Shown here: positions 28,484 through 38,778 of the stretch, piece by piece
Position numbering within the stretch: the first letter of the stretch is position 1
Layout: each line of letters begins with the position of its first letter
Origin: Comamonas sp.
GTDB taxonomy: Bacteria; Pseudomonadota; Gammaproteobacteria; Burkholderiales; Burkholderiaceae_C
Assembly: GCA_028690035.1 (NCBI GenBank)
Contig: JAQVCA010000008.1
Location: 81,829 to 145,828 of the forward strand
DNA: 64,000 bases
Reading direction: 5' to 3'
Notes under the pieces: model-generated
Database searches by the model: none
Told to the model about the DNA's origin: nothing
The model's input: the letters and a program-made list of their open reading frames with translations, nothing else
Translations under genes and position numbers: made by a program

Positions 28484-29401
28484 ATGAGCGCTGTATCTTT
28501 CCAATCCGTATCCAAAACCTACTCCACCCCCAAGGGGGACTTCCAGGCCCTGAACAACGTCAGCCTGGACATCGAGGAAGGCGAATTCTTTGGCTTGCTG
28601 GGCCCCAACGGGGCCGGCAAAACCACCCTCATCAGCATTCTTGCCGGGCTGGCGCGTGCCAGCAGCGGGCGCGTGACCGTGCTGGGGCACGACGTGCAAG
28701 GCGACTTTGCCGCCGCGCGCCAGCGCCTGGGCATCGTGCCGCAGGAGCTGGTGTTCGACCCCTTTTTCAATGTGCGCGAGACCTTGCGCATCCAGTCGGG
28801 CTACTTTGGCATCCGCAACAACGATGCCTGGATCGACGAGCTGCTGGAAAACCTCGGTCTGGCCGACAAAGCCACGTCCAACATGCGCCAGCTGTCGGGT
28901 GGCATGAAGCGGCGTGTGCTGGTGGCCCAGGCCCTGGTACACAAGCCGCCCATCATCGTGCTGGACGAACCGACCGCTGGCGTGGATGTGGAGCTGCGCC
29001 AGACGCTGTGGCACTTCATTGCCCGGCTCAACAAGCAGGGGCACACCGTGCTGCTGACCACCCACTATCTGGAAGAGGCCGAGGCGCTGTGCTCGCGCGT
29101 GGCCATGCTCAAGCGCGGCCAGATCGTCACGCTGGCGCGCATGGAAGAGCTGCTCAAGTCGGCCTCCAGCACCGTGCTGCAGTTCAAGACCGATGAAGCC
29201 CTTCCTGAAACCATAGCAGCCCGCGCCCGGGTGACGGGCCGTATCGTGCAAATTCCGGCCCAAGATGCTGGCGACGTGGAGCAGCTGCTGGCCGCTTTGC
29301 GCCAGGGCGGTGTGCAGCCGCAGGAGGTGGAAATCCGCCGCGCCGATCTGGAGGATGTGTTCCTGCACGTCATGCAGCAGCAAAAGGAAGGTGCGCAATG
29401 A
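28484..29401 (+). CDS. yadG: ABC-2 type exporter ATP-binding protein (YadG-like)
   Basis: 305 aa. Walker A GPNGAGKTT, Q-loop IVPQELVFDPFFNV, signature QLSGGMKRRVLVAQAL, Walker B IIVLDEPTAGVDVE, and His in LTTHYLEEAE. The C-terminal 80 residues (VLQFKTDEALPETIAAR..) form the small regulatory fold of drug/carbohydrate exporters. It overlaps the permease gene by four bases. Substrate unknown; in betaproteobacteria this pair often sits between mla and bolA-murA, suggesting an envelope role. Confidence 0.82.
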   Translation: MSAVSFQSVSKTYSTPKGDFQALNNVSLDIEEGEFFGLLGPNGAGKTTLISILAGLARASSGRVTVLGHDVQGDFAAARQRLGIVPQELVFDPFFNVRETLRIQSGYFGIRNNDAWIDELLENLGLADKATSNMRQLSGGMKRRVLVAQALVHKPPIIVLDEPTAGVDVELRQTLWHFIARLNKQGHTVLLTTHYLEEAEALCSRVAMLKRGQIVTLARMEELLKSASSTVLQFKTDEALPETIAARARVTGRIVQIPAQDAGDVEQLLAALRQGGVQPQEVEIRRADLEDVFLHVMQQQKEGAQ

Positions 29402-30156
29402 ATCTAGGCTGGCAAACCCTGCTGCACAAAGAAGTGCAGCGTTTCTGGAAGGTGTCGTTCCAGACCGTGGCCGCGCCGGTGCTCACCGCCGTGCTGTACC
29501 TGCTTGTGTTCAGCCATGTGCTGGAAGGGCGCGTGCTGGTCTATGACCGCCTGAGCTACACCGCCTTCCTCATCCCCGGGCTGGTGATGATGAGCATGCT
29601 GCAAAACGCCTTTGCCAACAGCGCCTCCAGCCTGGTGCAAAGCAAGATCATGGGCTCGCTGGTGTTTGTGCTGCTCACGCCGCTGTCGCACTGGGCCTGG
29701 TTCAGCGCCTATGTGGGTGCTGCGGTGCTGCGCGGTCTGCTGGTGGGAACGGGCGTGTTTGTGTTCACCCTGTTCTTTGCCGTGCCCGAGTTTGCCGCGC
29801 CCGGCTGGATTGTGGTCTTTGCCATTTTGGGCAGTGCCCTGATGGGCACGCTGGGCCTGATTGCTGGTCTGTGGGCGGACAAGTTCGACCAGATGGCAGC
29901 GTTTCAGAACTTCCTCATCATGCCCATGACCTTTCTGTCGGGCGTGTTTTACTCGCTGCACTCGCTGCCGCAGTTCTGGCAGCAGGTGAGCCACTTCAAC
30001 CCGTTTTTCTACCTGATCGATGGTTTTCGCTACGGCTTCTTTGGCCAAAGCGATGTCTCGCCCTGGCTGAGCCTGGCCGTGGCCGGTGGTGCCTGGTTGC
30101 TCATCAGCGCATTTGCCCTGCATTTGCTGCGCATTGGCTATAAAATTCGTAGCTGA
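29398..30156 (+). CDS. yadH: ABC-2 type exporter permease (YadH-like)
   Basis: 252 aa with six hydrophobic segments and the ABC-2 motif FLIMPMTFLSGVFYSLHSLPQFWQ..NPFFYLIDGFRYGFFG. It pairs with the ATPase before it. The last codons, AAA-ATT-CGT-AGC-TGA, lie inside the left arm of a palindromic repeat, so the C-terminus (KIRS) may be set by that element. Substrate unknown. Confidence 0.83.
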   Translation: MNLGWQTLLHKEVQRFWKVSFQTVAAPVLTAVLYLLVFSHVLEGRVLVYDRLSYTAFLIPGLVMMSMLQNAFANSASSLVQSKIMGSLVFVLLTPLSHWAWFSAYVGAAVLRGLLVGTGVFVFTLFFAVPEFAAPGWIVVFAILGSALMGTLGLIAGLWADKFDQMAAFQNFLIMPMTFLSGVFYSLHSLPQFWQQVSHFNPFFYLIDGFRYGFFGQSDVSPWLSLAVAGGAWLLISAFALHLLRIGYKIRS

Positions 30157-30233
30157 TCGCGCTTGCTGTATATAAATTTCAATAGGTTTTTATATGAATT
30201 CTGAAGATATCAAAGCGCTGATTGCTACAGGTT
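30142..30233. repeat. Palindromic repeat copy 4, overlapping the ends of two genes
   Basis: Left arm AAATTCGTAGCTGATCGCGCTT (30143 on), right arm AAAGCGCTGATTGCTAC, with AT-rich core TTTCAATAGG...GAATTCTGAAGATATC. The pattern matches the other copies. It spans the last five codons of the ABC-2 permease and the first 13 or so codons of the BolA gene, so it is at once coding sequence and intergenic element. Confidence 0.6.
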
Positions 30234-30436
30234 TTGCATGTGAGCACATCGAGGTGGAAGGCGATGGCCGCCACTGGTTTGCCGTCATCGTCTCTTCGGC
30301 GTTCGAGGGCCAAAGCCGCGTGCAGCGCCAGCGCATGGTCAATGCCACGGTGCAGGCCAAGATGGCCACCGACGAGCTGCACGCCCTGTCTATGAAAACC
30401 CTCACCCCTGCCGAATGGCAGGCCGCGCAAGCCTGA
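30194..30436 (+). CDS. ibaG: BolA-family protein (IbaG/YrbA-like)
   Basis: 80 aa BolA fold: CEHIEVEGDGRHWFAVIVSSAFEGQSRVQRQRMV, then ELHALSMKTLTPAEWQAAQ, the usual ending. Position before murA is conserved in proteobacteria and is the reason to prefer IbaG over BolA. Such proteins bind Fe-S clusters with monothiol glutaredoxins. No clear ribosome-binding site precedes the ATG: the bases are the AT-rich centre of the repeat (TAGGTTTTTAT). The first 13 codons come from the repeat arm. Confidence 0.85.
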   Translation: MNSEDIKALIATGFACEHIEVEGDGRHWFAVIVSSAFEGQSRVQRQRMVNATVQAKMATDELHALSMKTLTPAEWQAAQA

Positions 30437-30457
30437 TTGCCCGCAGGGCGCCCCATC

Positions 30458-31726
<1,269 letters not shown>

Positions 31727-31754
31727 CACCCACTTCTTTACCGACCGCTGCGCT

Positions 31755-32399
31755 ATGAGCATCACCATCGCCTTGTCCAAAGGCCGCATTTACGACGAAA
31801 CCCTGCCGCTGCTGGCCGCCGCTGGCATCACCGTGGCCGAAGACCCGGAAAAATCGCGCAAGCTGATTTTTCCTACCAACCAGCCCGATGTGCGCGTGGT
31901 GCTGGTGCGCGCTTCGGACGTGCCGGTGTACGTGCAGTATGGCGGTGCCGATCTGGGTGTGTCGGGGCTGGATTCGCTCATCGAGCACGGCGGCCAGGGT
32001 CTGTACCAGCCGCTGGATCTGCAGATTGCCAAGTGCCGCGTCAGCGTGGCGGTGCGCTGTGGCTTTGACTACGAGGCCGCCGTCCAGCAGGGCGCCCGCC
32101 TGAAAGTGGCCACCAAGTACACCACCATCGCGCGCGAGTTTTTTGCGCACAAGGGCGTACACGTGGACATGGTCAAGCTCTACGGCTCCATGGAGCTGGC
32201 GCCGCTCACCGGCATGGCCGATGCCATCGTCGATTTGGTCTCGACGGGCAACACGCTCAAGGCCAACGATCTGGTGGAGGTGGAGCGCATCATGGACATC
32301 AGCTCGCGGCTGGTGGTCAATCAGGCCTCGCTCAAGCTCAAGCAAGCGCCGCTGCGCCACATCATCGACAGCTTTGCCCGTGCCATTGCCCAGAATTAA
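31755..32399 (+). CDS. hisG: ATP phosphoribosyltransferase, short form
   Basis: 214 aa, so it lacks the C-terminal regulatory domain of long HisG and should need HisZ as partner. Motifs: [37 protein letters not shown], the PRPP loop [21 protein letters not shown]. It begins histidine synthesis by joining ATP and PRPP. hisZ is not in the window and must lie elsewhere. It is followed by hisD after 12 bases. Confidence 0.93.
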   Translation: MSITIALSKGRIYDETLPLLAAAGITVAEDPEKSRKLIFPTNQPDVRVVLVRASDVPVYVQYGGADLGVSGLDSLIEHGGQGLYQPLDLQIAKCRVSVAVRCGFDYEAAVQQGARLKVATKYTTIAREFFAHKGVHVDMVKLYGSMELAPLTGMADAIVDLVSTGNTLKANDLVEVERIMDISSRLVVNQASLKLKQAPLRHIIDSFARAIAQN

Positions 32400-32411
32400 T
32401 CAGGAAGAATT

Positions 32412-33728
32412 ATGAATTTGGTAGCTACTCCCGCCCGACTGTCCACGCTTTCAAGCACTTTTGAGCAAGATTTTGCCCAGCGTCTGCATTGGTCAGCCGA
32501 GCAAGACGCTGCCATCGAAGAGCGTGTGGCCAGCATCTTGGCCGACGTGCAGCAGCGCGGCGACGCCGCCGTGCTGGAGTACACCACGCGCTTCGATCAC
32601 CTGCAGGCCGCCGACATGGCCACGCTGGAGCTGACGCAGGCCGAACTCAAAGCCGCCTACGACAGCCTGCCCACCGTGCAGCAGAGCGCGCTCACCGCCG
32701 CTGCGGCCCGCGTGCGCAGTTACCACGAAGCGCAAAAGAAAGCCAGCGGCGAGAGCTGGAGCTACCGCGACGCTGACGGCACCTTGCTGGGCCAGAAGGT
32801 CACGCCGCTGGACCGCGTGGGCATTTACGTGCCCGGTGGCAAGGCCGCCTACCCCAGCAGCGTGCTGATGAACGCCATCCCCGCGCACGTGGCGGGCGTG
32901 GGCGAAATCATCATGGTGGTGCCTACGCCGCGCGGCGAGAAAAACCCGCTGGTGCTGGCCGCCGCCTACGTGGCGGGCGTAACGCGCGGCTTCACCATTG
33001 GCGGCGCACAGGCCGTGGCGGCGCTGGCCTACGGCACCGCCACTATCCCCAAGGTGGACAAAATCACCGGCCCCGGCAACGCCTACGTGGCCAGCGCCAA
33101 AAAGCGCGTGTTTGGCCAAGTGGGCATCGACATGATTGCCGGCCCCTCAGAAATTTTGGTGCTGGCCGACGGCAGCACCCCGCCCGACTGGGTGGCCATG
33201 GACTTGTTCAGCCAAGCCGAGCACGACGAGCTGGCGCAAAGCATCCTGCTGTGCCCCGATGCCGCCTACATCGACGCCGTGCAAGCCGCCATCGAGCGCC
33301 TGCTGCCCGAGATGCCGCGCGCCGAGATCATTGCCAAGAGCCTCACGGGCCGGGGCGCGCTGATCCACACGCGCAGCATGGAAGAAGCCTGCGCCATCAG
33401 CAACCGCATTGCCCCGGAGCACTTGGAAGTCAGCAGCAACGACCCGCACCGCTGGGAGCCGCTGCTCAAGCACGCGGGCGCTATTTTTCTGGGCGCCTAC
33501 ACCAGCGAGAGCCTGGGCGACTACTGCGCTGGTCCCAATCATGTGCTGCCCACCAGCGGCACGGCGCGTTTCAGCTCGCCGCTGGGCGTGTACGACTTCC
33601 AAAAGCGCAGCAGCATCATTGAAGTGAGCCAGCAAGGCGCGCAAACGCTGGGCCAGATTGCCAGCGTGCTGGCGCACGGCGAGGGCCTGCAGGGCCATGC
33701 GCGTGCGGCGGAGATGCGCCTGAAGTAA
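32412..33728 (+). CDS. hisD: Histidinol dehydrogenase
   Basis: 438 aa. Family motifs: [33 protein letters not shown] loop ([13 protein letters not shown]), [26 protein letters not shown], and the metal/catalytic region APEHLEV and GPNHVLPT. It performs the last two oxidations to histidine using NAD+. The first codons contain GGTAGCTACT, resembling a repeat arm, but this is too short to judge. Followed by a strong terminator, so no further his gene is in this operon. Confidence 0.94.
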   Translation: MNLVATPARLSTLSSTFEQDFAQRLHWSAEQDAAIEERVASILADVQQRGDAAVLEYTTRFDHLQAADMATLELTQAELKAAYDSLPTVQQSALTAAAARVRSYHEAQKKASGESWSYRDADGTLLGQKVTPLDRVGIYVPGGKAAYPSSVLMNAIPAHVAGVGEIIMVVPTPRGEKNPLVLAAAYVAGVTRGFTIGGAQAVAALAYGTATIPKVDKITGPGNAYVASAKKRVFGQVGIDMIAGPSEILVLADGSTPPDWVAMDLFSQAEHDELAQSILLCPDAAYIDAVQAAIERLLPEMPRAEIIAKSLTGRGALIHTRSMEEACAISNRIAPEHLEVSSNDPHRWEPLLKHAGAIFLGAYTSESLGDYCAGPNHVLPTSGTARFSSPLGVYDFQKRSSIIEVSQQGAQTLGQIASVLAHGEGLQGHARAAEMRLK

Positions 33729-33763
33729 AAGCGCCGCTCATCATCGGGCCGTGCCGCGTACCT

Positions 33764-33801
33764 ATCGCCTGAACAGTGGCTGGCTGTTCAGGCGATTTTT
33801 T
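33764..33801 (+). terminator. Terminator after hisD
   Basis: ATCGCCTGAACAG (33764-33776) pairs with CTGTTCAGGCGAT, seven-base loop, then six T. It closes the mla-murA-his region. Confidence 0.92.
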
Positions 33802-33826
33802 GTGCCCTGGGGATGCAAAATCGTGC

Positions 33827-33853
33827 TCAAGTTCCCAGGCTGCCTGCCGATAA
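33827..33853 (+). promoter_or_regulatory. Sigma-28 (FliA) promoter of fliDST
   Basis: TCAAGTTC (33827-33834), 11 bases, GCCGATAA (33846-33853). The -10 is an exact match to the FliA consensus and the spacing is the canonical 11, with TCAA in place of TAAA. It lies about 160 bases before fliD, a known late flagellar gene. Confidence 0.8.
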
Positions 33854-34016
33854 ACACACCAGTTGCCCGGCGCTGTTGCGTAATGGAGTCAAGGGGATTG
33901 ACGGGTGCTACAGGTTTTGTTTGGGCTTTTGTAAAAAAGCCGTCCGGGTCACAATTGGCCCGGTGCATACCTGAGTGCTCGAGTTTTGGGTATGCGATGC
34001 AATAGGAGTGTTCATC

Positions 34017-35369
34017 ATGGCAATTTCATCCGCAGGTATCGGCAGTGGCTTGGACGTCGCCAAAATCGTCGAGCAGATGGTGACGGCAGAAAAAGCGCCG
34101 CTGAAAAAGCTGGAAGTGCGCGCCGAGGGCATTCAGACCCAAATTTCTACCTATGGCGAAATCAAGTCTTTGACCTCCAAATTGGGCGACATCGTCTCCA
34201 AGCTGACGCGCGACAGCGCTTGGAACTCGGTGGAAATCAAGTCCAGCAACAGCACCATCACCGGCACCATGACCGGCATTGCTGCGCCGGGTGTGTACAA
34301 CATTCATGTGACGCAATTGGCGCAGGCACAGACTACCGTGGTGGGTGGCGCTGCGGGCACAGCCTTGACCAAAGACGAGACCATGGGTGCGGCGGGCAAC
34401 CTCACGCTGAAGATGGGGGATGTGGAAAAGACGGTGGCTATTACGTCCTCGGACACTCTCACCAAAATTGCCTCTAAGGTCAACGAAGCGGGCATGGGCA
34501 TCCAAGCTTCGGTGGTCACGGATGTGGATGGCAAAGAGCGCTTGATGATGCGCTCCAAAGAAACCGGCACCGATAAACAGTTCGATGTGACCATCGACCC
34601 CGCTTTGACCAAGCTGGGGCAAACCAATACCCAAGAGGCCAAGAACGCTACGGTGAGCCTCAATGGCGTGGAGCTGGAGTCCAGCACCAACACCTTTGCC
34701 AGCACCATTCCAGGCATGTCTTTCACCGTGTCGGAGAAAACTGCCACTGCGGCCACCCTGACCGTCAAAGCCGATACCGAGGCGATGAAGAAAAACATCC
34801 AGGAGTTTGTGGATGCCTACAACGGCCTCAACGACCTGCTGTCCCAGTCCACGCAATACACCGAAGAAACCAAAACCGCTGGCGTGCTGCAAGGCGATAG
34901 CGCCACGGTGAGCCTACAAAACTCGCTGCGCATGCTGACCCAAAGCATCTCGGGCAGTCCCGAGGGATTGACGCGTCTGGCAGATATTGGCATCCAGATG
35001 CAGCAAGGCGGCAAGCTGAGCGTCGATGGCAGCAAGTTGGACAAGGGGCTGACCAATTTGGAGGCCATCAAAGGCCTGTTTGCCAACAAAGCCGATAGTC
35101 TGGGCCAGGGTGGCGGCATTGCCGTGAACTTCAAGGATTTCACCGACAAGCTGCTGTCGTTCGACGGCACGCTTAATACCAAAACCGATTCGCTGGAGCG
35201 CACACTGAAAAGCAACTCCACGGAGCAGGACAAAGTGAACAAGCGCGCCGATACGCTGGAAGAGCGCTTGTACCAACAATACTCGGCACTGGATGGGAGG
35301 ATGGCATCGCTGAACGCGCTCAATGCCTATGTCTCGCAGATGGTGACCACGTGGAACAAGGCCAAGTGA
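34017..35369 (+). CDS. fliD: Flagellar filament cap protein (hook-associated protein 2)
   Basis: 450 aa. ATG 34017 has AGGAG upstream and gives MAISSAGIGSGLDVAKIVEQMV, the conserved FliD start. The centre has the Ig-like IN-type repeats (GVYNIHVTQLAQAQT, SDTLTKIASKVNEAG, SLNGVELESSTNTFASTIPGMSF), and the C-terminal coiled coil ends YVSQMVTTWNKAK. It caps the growing filament and places flagellin. First gene of a sigma-28-driven fliDST operon. It is exported by the flagellar type III system; no cleaved signal. Confidence 0.93.
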   Translation: MAISSAGIGSGLDVAKIVEQMVTAEKAPLKKLEVRAEGIQTQISTYGEIKSLTSKLGDIVSKLTRDSAWNSVEIKSSNSTITGTMTGIAAPGVYNIHVTQLAQAQTTVVGGAAGTALTKDETMGAAGNLTLKMGDVEKTVAITSSDTLTKIASKVNEAGMGIQASVVTDVDGKERLMMRSKETGTDKQFDVTIDPALTKLGQTNTQEAKNATVSLNGVELESSTNTFASTIPGMSFTVSEKTATAATLTVKADTEAMKKNIQEFVDAYNGLNDLLSQSTQYTEETKTAGVLQGDSATVSLQNSLRMLTQSISGSPEGLTRLADIGIQMQQGGKLSVDGSKLDKGLTNLEAIKGLFANKADSLGQGGGIAVNFKDFTDKLLSFDGTLNTKTDSLERTLKSNSTEQDKVNKRADTLEERLYQQYSALDGRMASLNALNAYVSQMVTTWNKAK

Positions 35370-35437
35370 TCGGCGTGGTGCTCACTGGGATCGACGTTTA
35401 GCGGCCGCACTCAAATTTTCAAGATACAAGGATTCGC

Positions 35438-35857
35438 ATGTTTTCTTCACCAGGGTTTAACAGAGCCAATGCCTACCGCCAGGTGGGTGCGCATTCGGGG
35501 GTGGAGAATGCCTCCCCGCATGCTTTGATCCAGATGCTGTTCGATGGCCTGTTCCAAAGTCTGAATGCCGCACGCGGCGCGATCGAGCGTGGTGAGATCG
35601 AAGAAAAAGGCCGCCATCTAGGTAAAGCCGTGCGCATCTTGCAAGAGGGCCTGGCTGCCGGTTTGGATCTGGAAAAAGGCGGGGAACTGGCGGGTAATCT
35701 CAAGCTGCTGTACGACTATTCGGTCAAAAAGCTCACCCAGGCCAATGTCCGCAACGACGCGGAAATGGTCGCGGAGGTGATAGGGGTGCTGCAGCCCGTG
35801 GCACAGGGATGGAAAGAAATTGGACCGCAAGGCAGCGCAACGATGCCTGCGGCATGA
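35438..35857 (+). CDS. fliS: Flagellin export chaperone FliS
   Basis: 139 aa, all-helical. NAYRQVGAHSGVENASPHALIQMLFDGLFQSLNAARGAIE matches FliS closely, and LYDYSVKKLTQANVRND is the second half. It binds the C-terminus of flagellin in the cytoplasm and stops early polymerisation. ATG 35438 follows AAGGA. The last 13 residues (GPQGSATMPAA) are an unconserved tail. Followed by fliT after 23 bases, or by overlap if the upstream ATG at 35854 is used. Confidence 0.92.
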   Translation: MFSSPGFNRANAYRQVGAHSGVENASPHALIQMLFDGLFQSLNAARGAIERGEIEEKGRHLGKAVRILQEGLAAGLDLEKGGELAGNLKLLYDYSVKKLTQANVRNDAEMVAEVIGVLQPVAQGWKEIGPQGSATMPAA

Positions 35858-35880
35858 GAGACGAGGGAGCCCGGAAGAAA

Positions 35881-36177
35881 ATGCAATTGCTTGATTTTTA
35901 CAAGGCCATTGAACACACCAGCGCCGATATGCTGCAGGCCGCTATGCACAGCAATTGGGAAGCAGTGGCCGAATGCGAAAAAGCCTGCGCCGTGCTGATC
36001 GGCGAGTTGCGCGCCCAAGCGGCACAGCAAGAGCTGTCCCCGGCGCAGCGCAAAGAAAAGACGCGCATCATGCAGCGCATTTTGCAAAACGACGCACAGA
36101 TTCGCGTTCTGGCCGAGCCTTGGCTGGCCACACTGGAACATCTGGGCACGGCAGCAGCGGGGACGACGCTGCACTGA
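35881..36177 (+). CDS. fliT: Flagellar chaperone FliT-like protein
   Basis: 98 aa from ATG 35881 (GGAAGA upstream); ATG 35854 overlapping the fliS stop would add nine residues. Helical throughout (LLDFYKAIEHTSADMLQAAMHSNWEAVAECEKACAVLIGELR), with FliT-like spacing but weak sequence conservation, as is usual for this family. Position after fliDS is the main support. It would bind FliD and modulate FlhDC. A strong terminator follows. Confidence 0.75.
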   Translation: MQLLDFYKAIEHTSADMLQAAMHSNWEAVAECEKACAVLIGELRAQAAQQELSPAQRKEKTRIMQRILQNDAQIRVLAEPWLATLEHLGTAAAGTTLH

Positions 36178-36215
36178 TCGATTTTTTCCGTACACCCTCC
36201 AAGGTGCCATTGCCT

Positions 36216-36252
36216 ACCCGGATGCGCGCGCATGCGCCATCCGGGTTTTTTT
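36216..36252 (+). terminator. Terminator of fliDST
   Basis: ACCCGGATG (36216-36224) pairs with CATCCGGGT, with GCGC/GCGC inner pairing, then seven T. The hairpin starts 39 bases after the fliT stop. The opposite-strand gene at 36261 ends just beyond it. Confidence 0.9.
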
Positions 36253-36260
36253 ATGCCGTG

Positions 36261-37283
36261 TCAAGCCGTACTCACTGCGGGGGTGGTGGTGCCAGAGGCC
36301 CAGGCCTGGGCGGTGATTTCCAGGCTGCGCAGGCGCAGGGCGGGGTCGAAGACATCGGTGACCACCATGAACTCGTCGGCCTGTGTCAGCTCCTGTACCT
36401 GGGTCAAATGCTGGCGCAGGCGCTCGGGGCCGCCGATGGCAGCCAACGCCAAAAAGTCCTCAATGGCGTTTTGCGCCGCAGGCTCAAGGTGCTGCATGAA
36501 GTGGGCCACAGGCGGGGGCAGCTTGCCGCGTCGCCCCGTCAGAATGCCCAGCACGCGCTGTTGGGCGCTGGAGGCCAGGTATTCGGCCTCCTCGTCGGTG
36601 GGTGCGGCCACCACCGGAATGCCTACCACCACATAAGGCTTGGGGTGGGCCGCCGACGGCTGGTACAGCTGGCGGTACAGCGCAATAGCTTGTAGCAAAT
36701 GGCGCGGCGCAAAGTGCGAGGCAAACGCATACGGCAGGCCCTTGGCCGCTGCCAGCTGCGCCGAAAACAGGCTCGATCCCAGTAACCAAATGGGCACGTG
36801 GGTGCCCGCGCCTGGGGTGGCATTGATGGCGGCGCTTTCGTCCAGCGGGCCCAGCAGGCGCTGCAGCTCGGCCACATCGCGCGGAAAGTCCTCTTCGCTT
36901 TCGACCCGGTTGCGGCGCAGTGCGCGCATGGTGGCACCGTCGGTGCCGGGCGCGCGTCCCAGGCCCAGGTCGATGCGCTCGGGGTACAGCTCGGCCAAGG
37001 TGCCAAAGGCTTCGGCCACCACCAGCGGCGCGTGGTTGGGCAGCATGATGCCGCCTGCACCGACACGAATGCGCCGTGTGGCCCCGGCAATGTGGCCAAT
37101 CAGCACTGCCGTGGCCGAGCTGGCAATGCCTGCCATGTTGTGGTGCTCGGCCAGCCAGTAGCGGGCAAAGCCCAGTGCCTCGGCTTTTTGTGCGGTGGCC
37201 ACACTCAGATCGAGGGCATGACGCACGCTGTGACCCTGGCGCACAGCGACCAGATCGAGCATGGAAAGCTTGGCAGAAGGCAT
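36261..37283 (-). CDS. Luciferase-like (LLM class) flavin-dependent oxidoreductase
   Basis: 340 aa, the length of single-subunit bacterial luciferase-like monooxygenases. [71 protein letters not shown] and [38 protein letters not shown] are the family core, and the C-terminus keeps ...[17 protein letters not shown] precedes ATG 37283. It likely uses FMNH2 and oxygen on a small organic or sulfonated substrate; substrate unknown. Stands alone before cobC, 36 bases away. Confidence 0.85.
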   Translation of the reverse strand: MPSAKLSMLDLVAVRQGHSVRHALDLSVATAQKAEALGFARYWLAEHHNMAGIASSATAVLIGHIAGATRRIRVGAGGIMLPNHAPLVVAEAFGTLAELYPERIDLGLGRAPGTDGATMRALRRNRVESEEDFPRDVAELQRLLGPLDESAAINATPGAGTHVPIWLLGSSLFSAQLAAAKGLPYAFASHFAPRHLLQAIALYRQLYQPSAAHPKPYVVVGIPVVAAPTDEEAEYLASSAQQRVLGILTGRRGKLPPPVAHFMQHLEPAAQNAIEDFLALAAIGGPERLRQHLTQVQELTQADEFMVVTDVFDPALRLRSLEITAQAWASGTTTPAVSTA

Positions 37284-37319
37284 ACGAAAAACTCCTTGAG
37301 ATACCGGAAGAGAATGCGG

Positions 37320-37937
37320 TCAGCGCAGGGCCGACCAGGGCAGGCGCAGCCATTGACCGTAACCGGGTGCAGGCAGCACCCATTGGGCGCTGTGGGGTGT
37401 TGTACACAGGCCTTGTTGCAGCAGCCATTGCACGCAGCGCATGGTGCCCGCGTGGCACACCCAGAGGCAATGGCGCTGGCCGCCCGCGCTGTCGCTGGCC
37501 CAACTGTGCGCTAGGGCTTGGGCGACACGCTGCAGCATGGCGTGCAGGTTTTCGCCGCCGCCGGGGCGGTAATGTGCCAGCTGCTGCGCCCACGCATCGA
37601 GTTGGCGCGGCGCGATGTCGTTCCATGGCACGCCTTCCCAGCGGCCAAAATCCAACTCGCTCAGGCGGGGGTCAGCAGGTTTAAGCACCAAATCGGGCCT
37701 GAGCGCTTGTGTAGCAAGCGCAAGCAGCTCACATCTTTGAAGTGGTGAGCTGCGCATGATGGCGTGTTGTGGCGCCACCGCTGCAAAATTTTTTGCAGCT
37801 TGCTGCGTCTGGACTGCAGAGACGGTGACATCCAGCTGCCCATAGCAGATGCCCGGGGCGATCTGCGGCGCGGCGTGGCGCAGCAGCCACAGGCTGGGCA
37901 GCAGGCGTGGGTGGCGCGGTGGGGTAGGGACTGTCAT
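37320..37937 (-). CDS. cobC: Histidine phosphatase family protein, probable alpha-ribazole phosphatase
   Basis: 205 aa from ATG 37937 (GGGAG upstream). Phosphoglycerate-mutase fold: [21 protein letters not shown] carries the catalytic [13 protein letters not shown] and [14 protein letters not shown] are typical of CobC, and CHAGTMRCV supplies the second His. The ATGA overlap with cobS supports a cobamide role: it would dephosphorylate the nucleotide loop precursor. A stretch about 37680-37800 uses codons unlike the rest of the gene and contains two perfect inverted repeats made of repeat-arm sequence. Confidence 0.75.
   Translation of the reverse strand: MTVPTPPRHPRLLPSLWLLRHAAPQIAPGICYGQLDVTVSAVQTQQAAKNFAAVAPQHAIMRSSPLQRCELLALATQALRPDLVLKPADPRLSELDFGRWEGVPWNDIAPRQLDAWAQQLAHYRPGGGENLHAMLQRVAQALAHSWASDSAGGQRHCLWVCHAGTMRCVQWLLQQGLCTTPHSAQWVLPAPGYGQWLRLPWSALR
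37703..37753. repeat. Pair of palindromes with repeat-arm sequence inside cobC
   Basis: GCGCTTG (37703-37709) / CAAGCGC (37715-37721) and GCAGCTCAC (37724-37732) / GTGAGCTGC (37745-37753). On the minus strand the join reads GAGCTGCTTGCGCTTG, the outer-arm sequence of the dispersed repeat. It codes for ELLALA in the phosphatase, where the family allows variation. Confidence 0.5.
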
Positions 37938-38752
37938 AGCGCGCTCCCGTGCAGCAGCGCCACCCCTGCGGCCAGCAGCAAGGCCAGCTCCGCGACCTGC
38001 TGGGTGGCGCCCAGACAGTCGCCGGTGATGCCGCCCAGACGGCGCACAAACAGCGCACGCATCTGCCAGGCCACCACAGCGCAGACCACAAGCAGCAGCG
38101 CCAAGCCCACAGGCGTCAGCGCAGAGGCCAGCAGGGCAGCAGCGGGCAAGGCCCAGAGCAAGCCGGTGAAAAAATCTTTGCCTTGCAGCTGTTGGCCCAG
38201 CATGTCCACGGTTTTGGACTGGCCGTTGAGGCCCACATGCGCTGTGCTGCACATCAGCGCCAGCGGCGCCAAGCGCGAGAGCACATGGACGCCCAGCACC
38301 ACCGCGCAGGATTGGGCAGGGGACTGCTGCACCAGCAGGGCCAGCGCCCCCAGCTTGGTGAGCAGCGTGAGTGTGAGCGTGAGCACGCCGTACGAGCCCA
38401 GGCGCGAGTCTTTCATGATCTCCAGCGCACGCTGCACGGGCACAAAGCCGCCCAGCCCATCGGCCACGTCGGCCAGGCCATCTTCATGAAAAAAGCCGGT
38501 GAGCAGCACGGTGGCGGCCGTGCTCAGGCAGGCGGCCAGCCAAGGCATCCACGGGCTGGGGGCCAGCAGCCAGGCGCTGGCGCCCAGCCACAGCGCGGCC
38601 CAGACGCCCACCAGCCAGCCCACCCCGGGCAGGTGCGCCGCGCAGGCGCGCTGCATGGCCGGGCTGTAGCCGACCCAGGCGGCCAAGCGCCCGGTGATGG
38701 GAATGCGGCTGAAAAATTGCACCGCCAGCAAGAAATGGCGTACCAACGACAT
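37934..38752 (-). CDS. cobS: Adenosylcobinamide-GDP ribazoletransferase (cobalamin synthase)
   Basis: 272 aa. ATG 38752 gives MSLVRHFLLAVQFFSRIP, the family start; a TTG two codons earlier is less likely. Motifs: GFFHEDGLADVADGLGG (metal-binding His-Glu-Asp), MKDSRLGSYGVL, and GGITGDCLGATQQVAELALLL near the end, with about six membrane helices. It joins alpha-ribazole to adenosylcobinamide-GDP, the last step of B12 assembly. Only cobS and cobC are here; the remaining genes must be elsewhere, or the cell only salvages cobinamide. Confidence 0.9.
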   Translation of the reverse strand: MSLVRHFLLAVQFFSRIPITGRLAAWVGYSPAMQRACAAHLPGVGWLVGVWAALWLGASAWLLAPSPWMPWLAACLSTAATVLLTGFFHEDGLADVADGLGGFVPVQRALEIMKDSRLGSYGVLTLTLTLLTKLGALALLVQQSPAQSCAVVLGVHVLSRLAPLALMCSTAHVGLNGQSKTVDMLGQQLQGKDFFTGLLWALPAAALLASALTPVGLALLLVVCAVVAWQMRALFVRRLGGITGDCLGATQQVAELALLLAAGVALLHGSAL

Positions 38753-38778
38753 CGGCAAGACCTGCGCTGCCCAGGCGC

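Noticed and set aside
33729..34016. Possible small gene between hisD and fliD
   Set aside because: Short frames there overlap the terminator and the sigma-28 promoter and have no ribosome-binding site.
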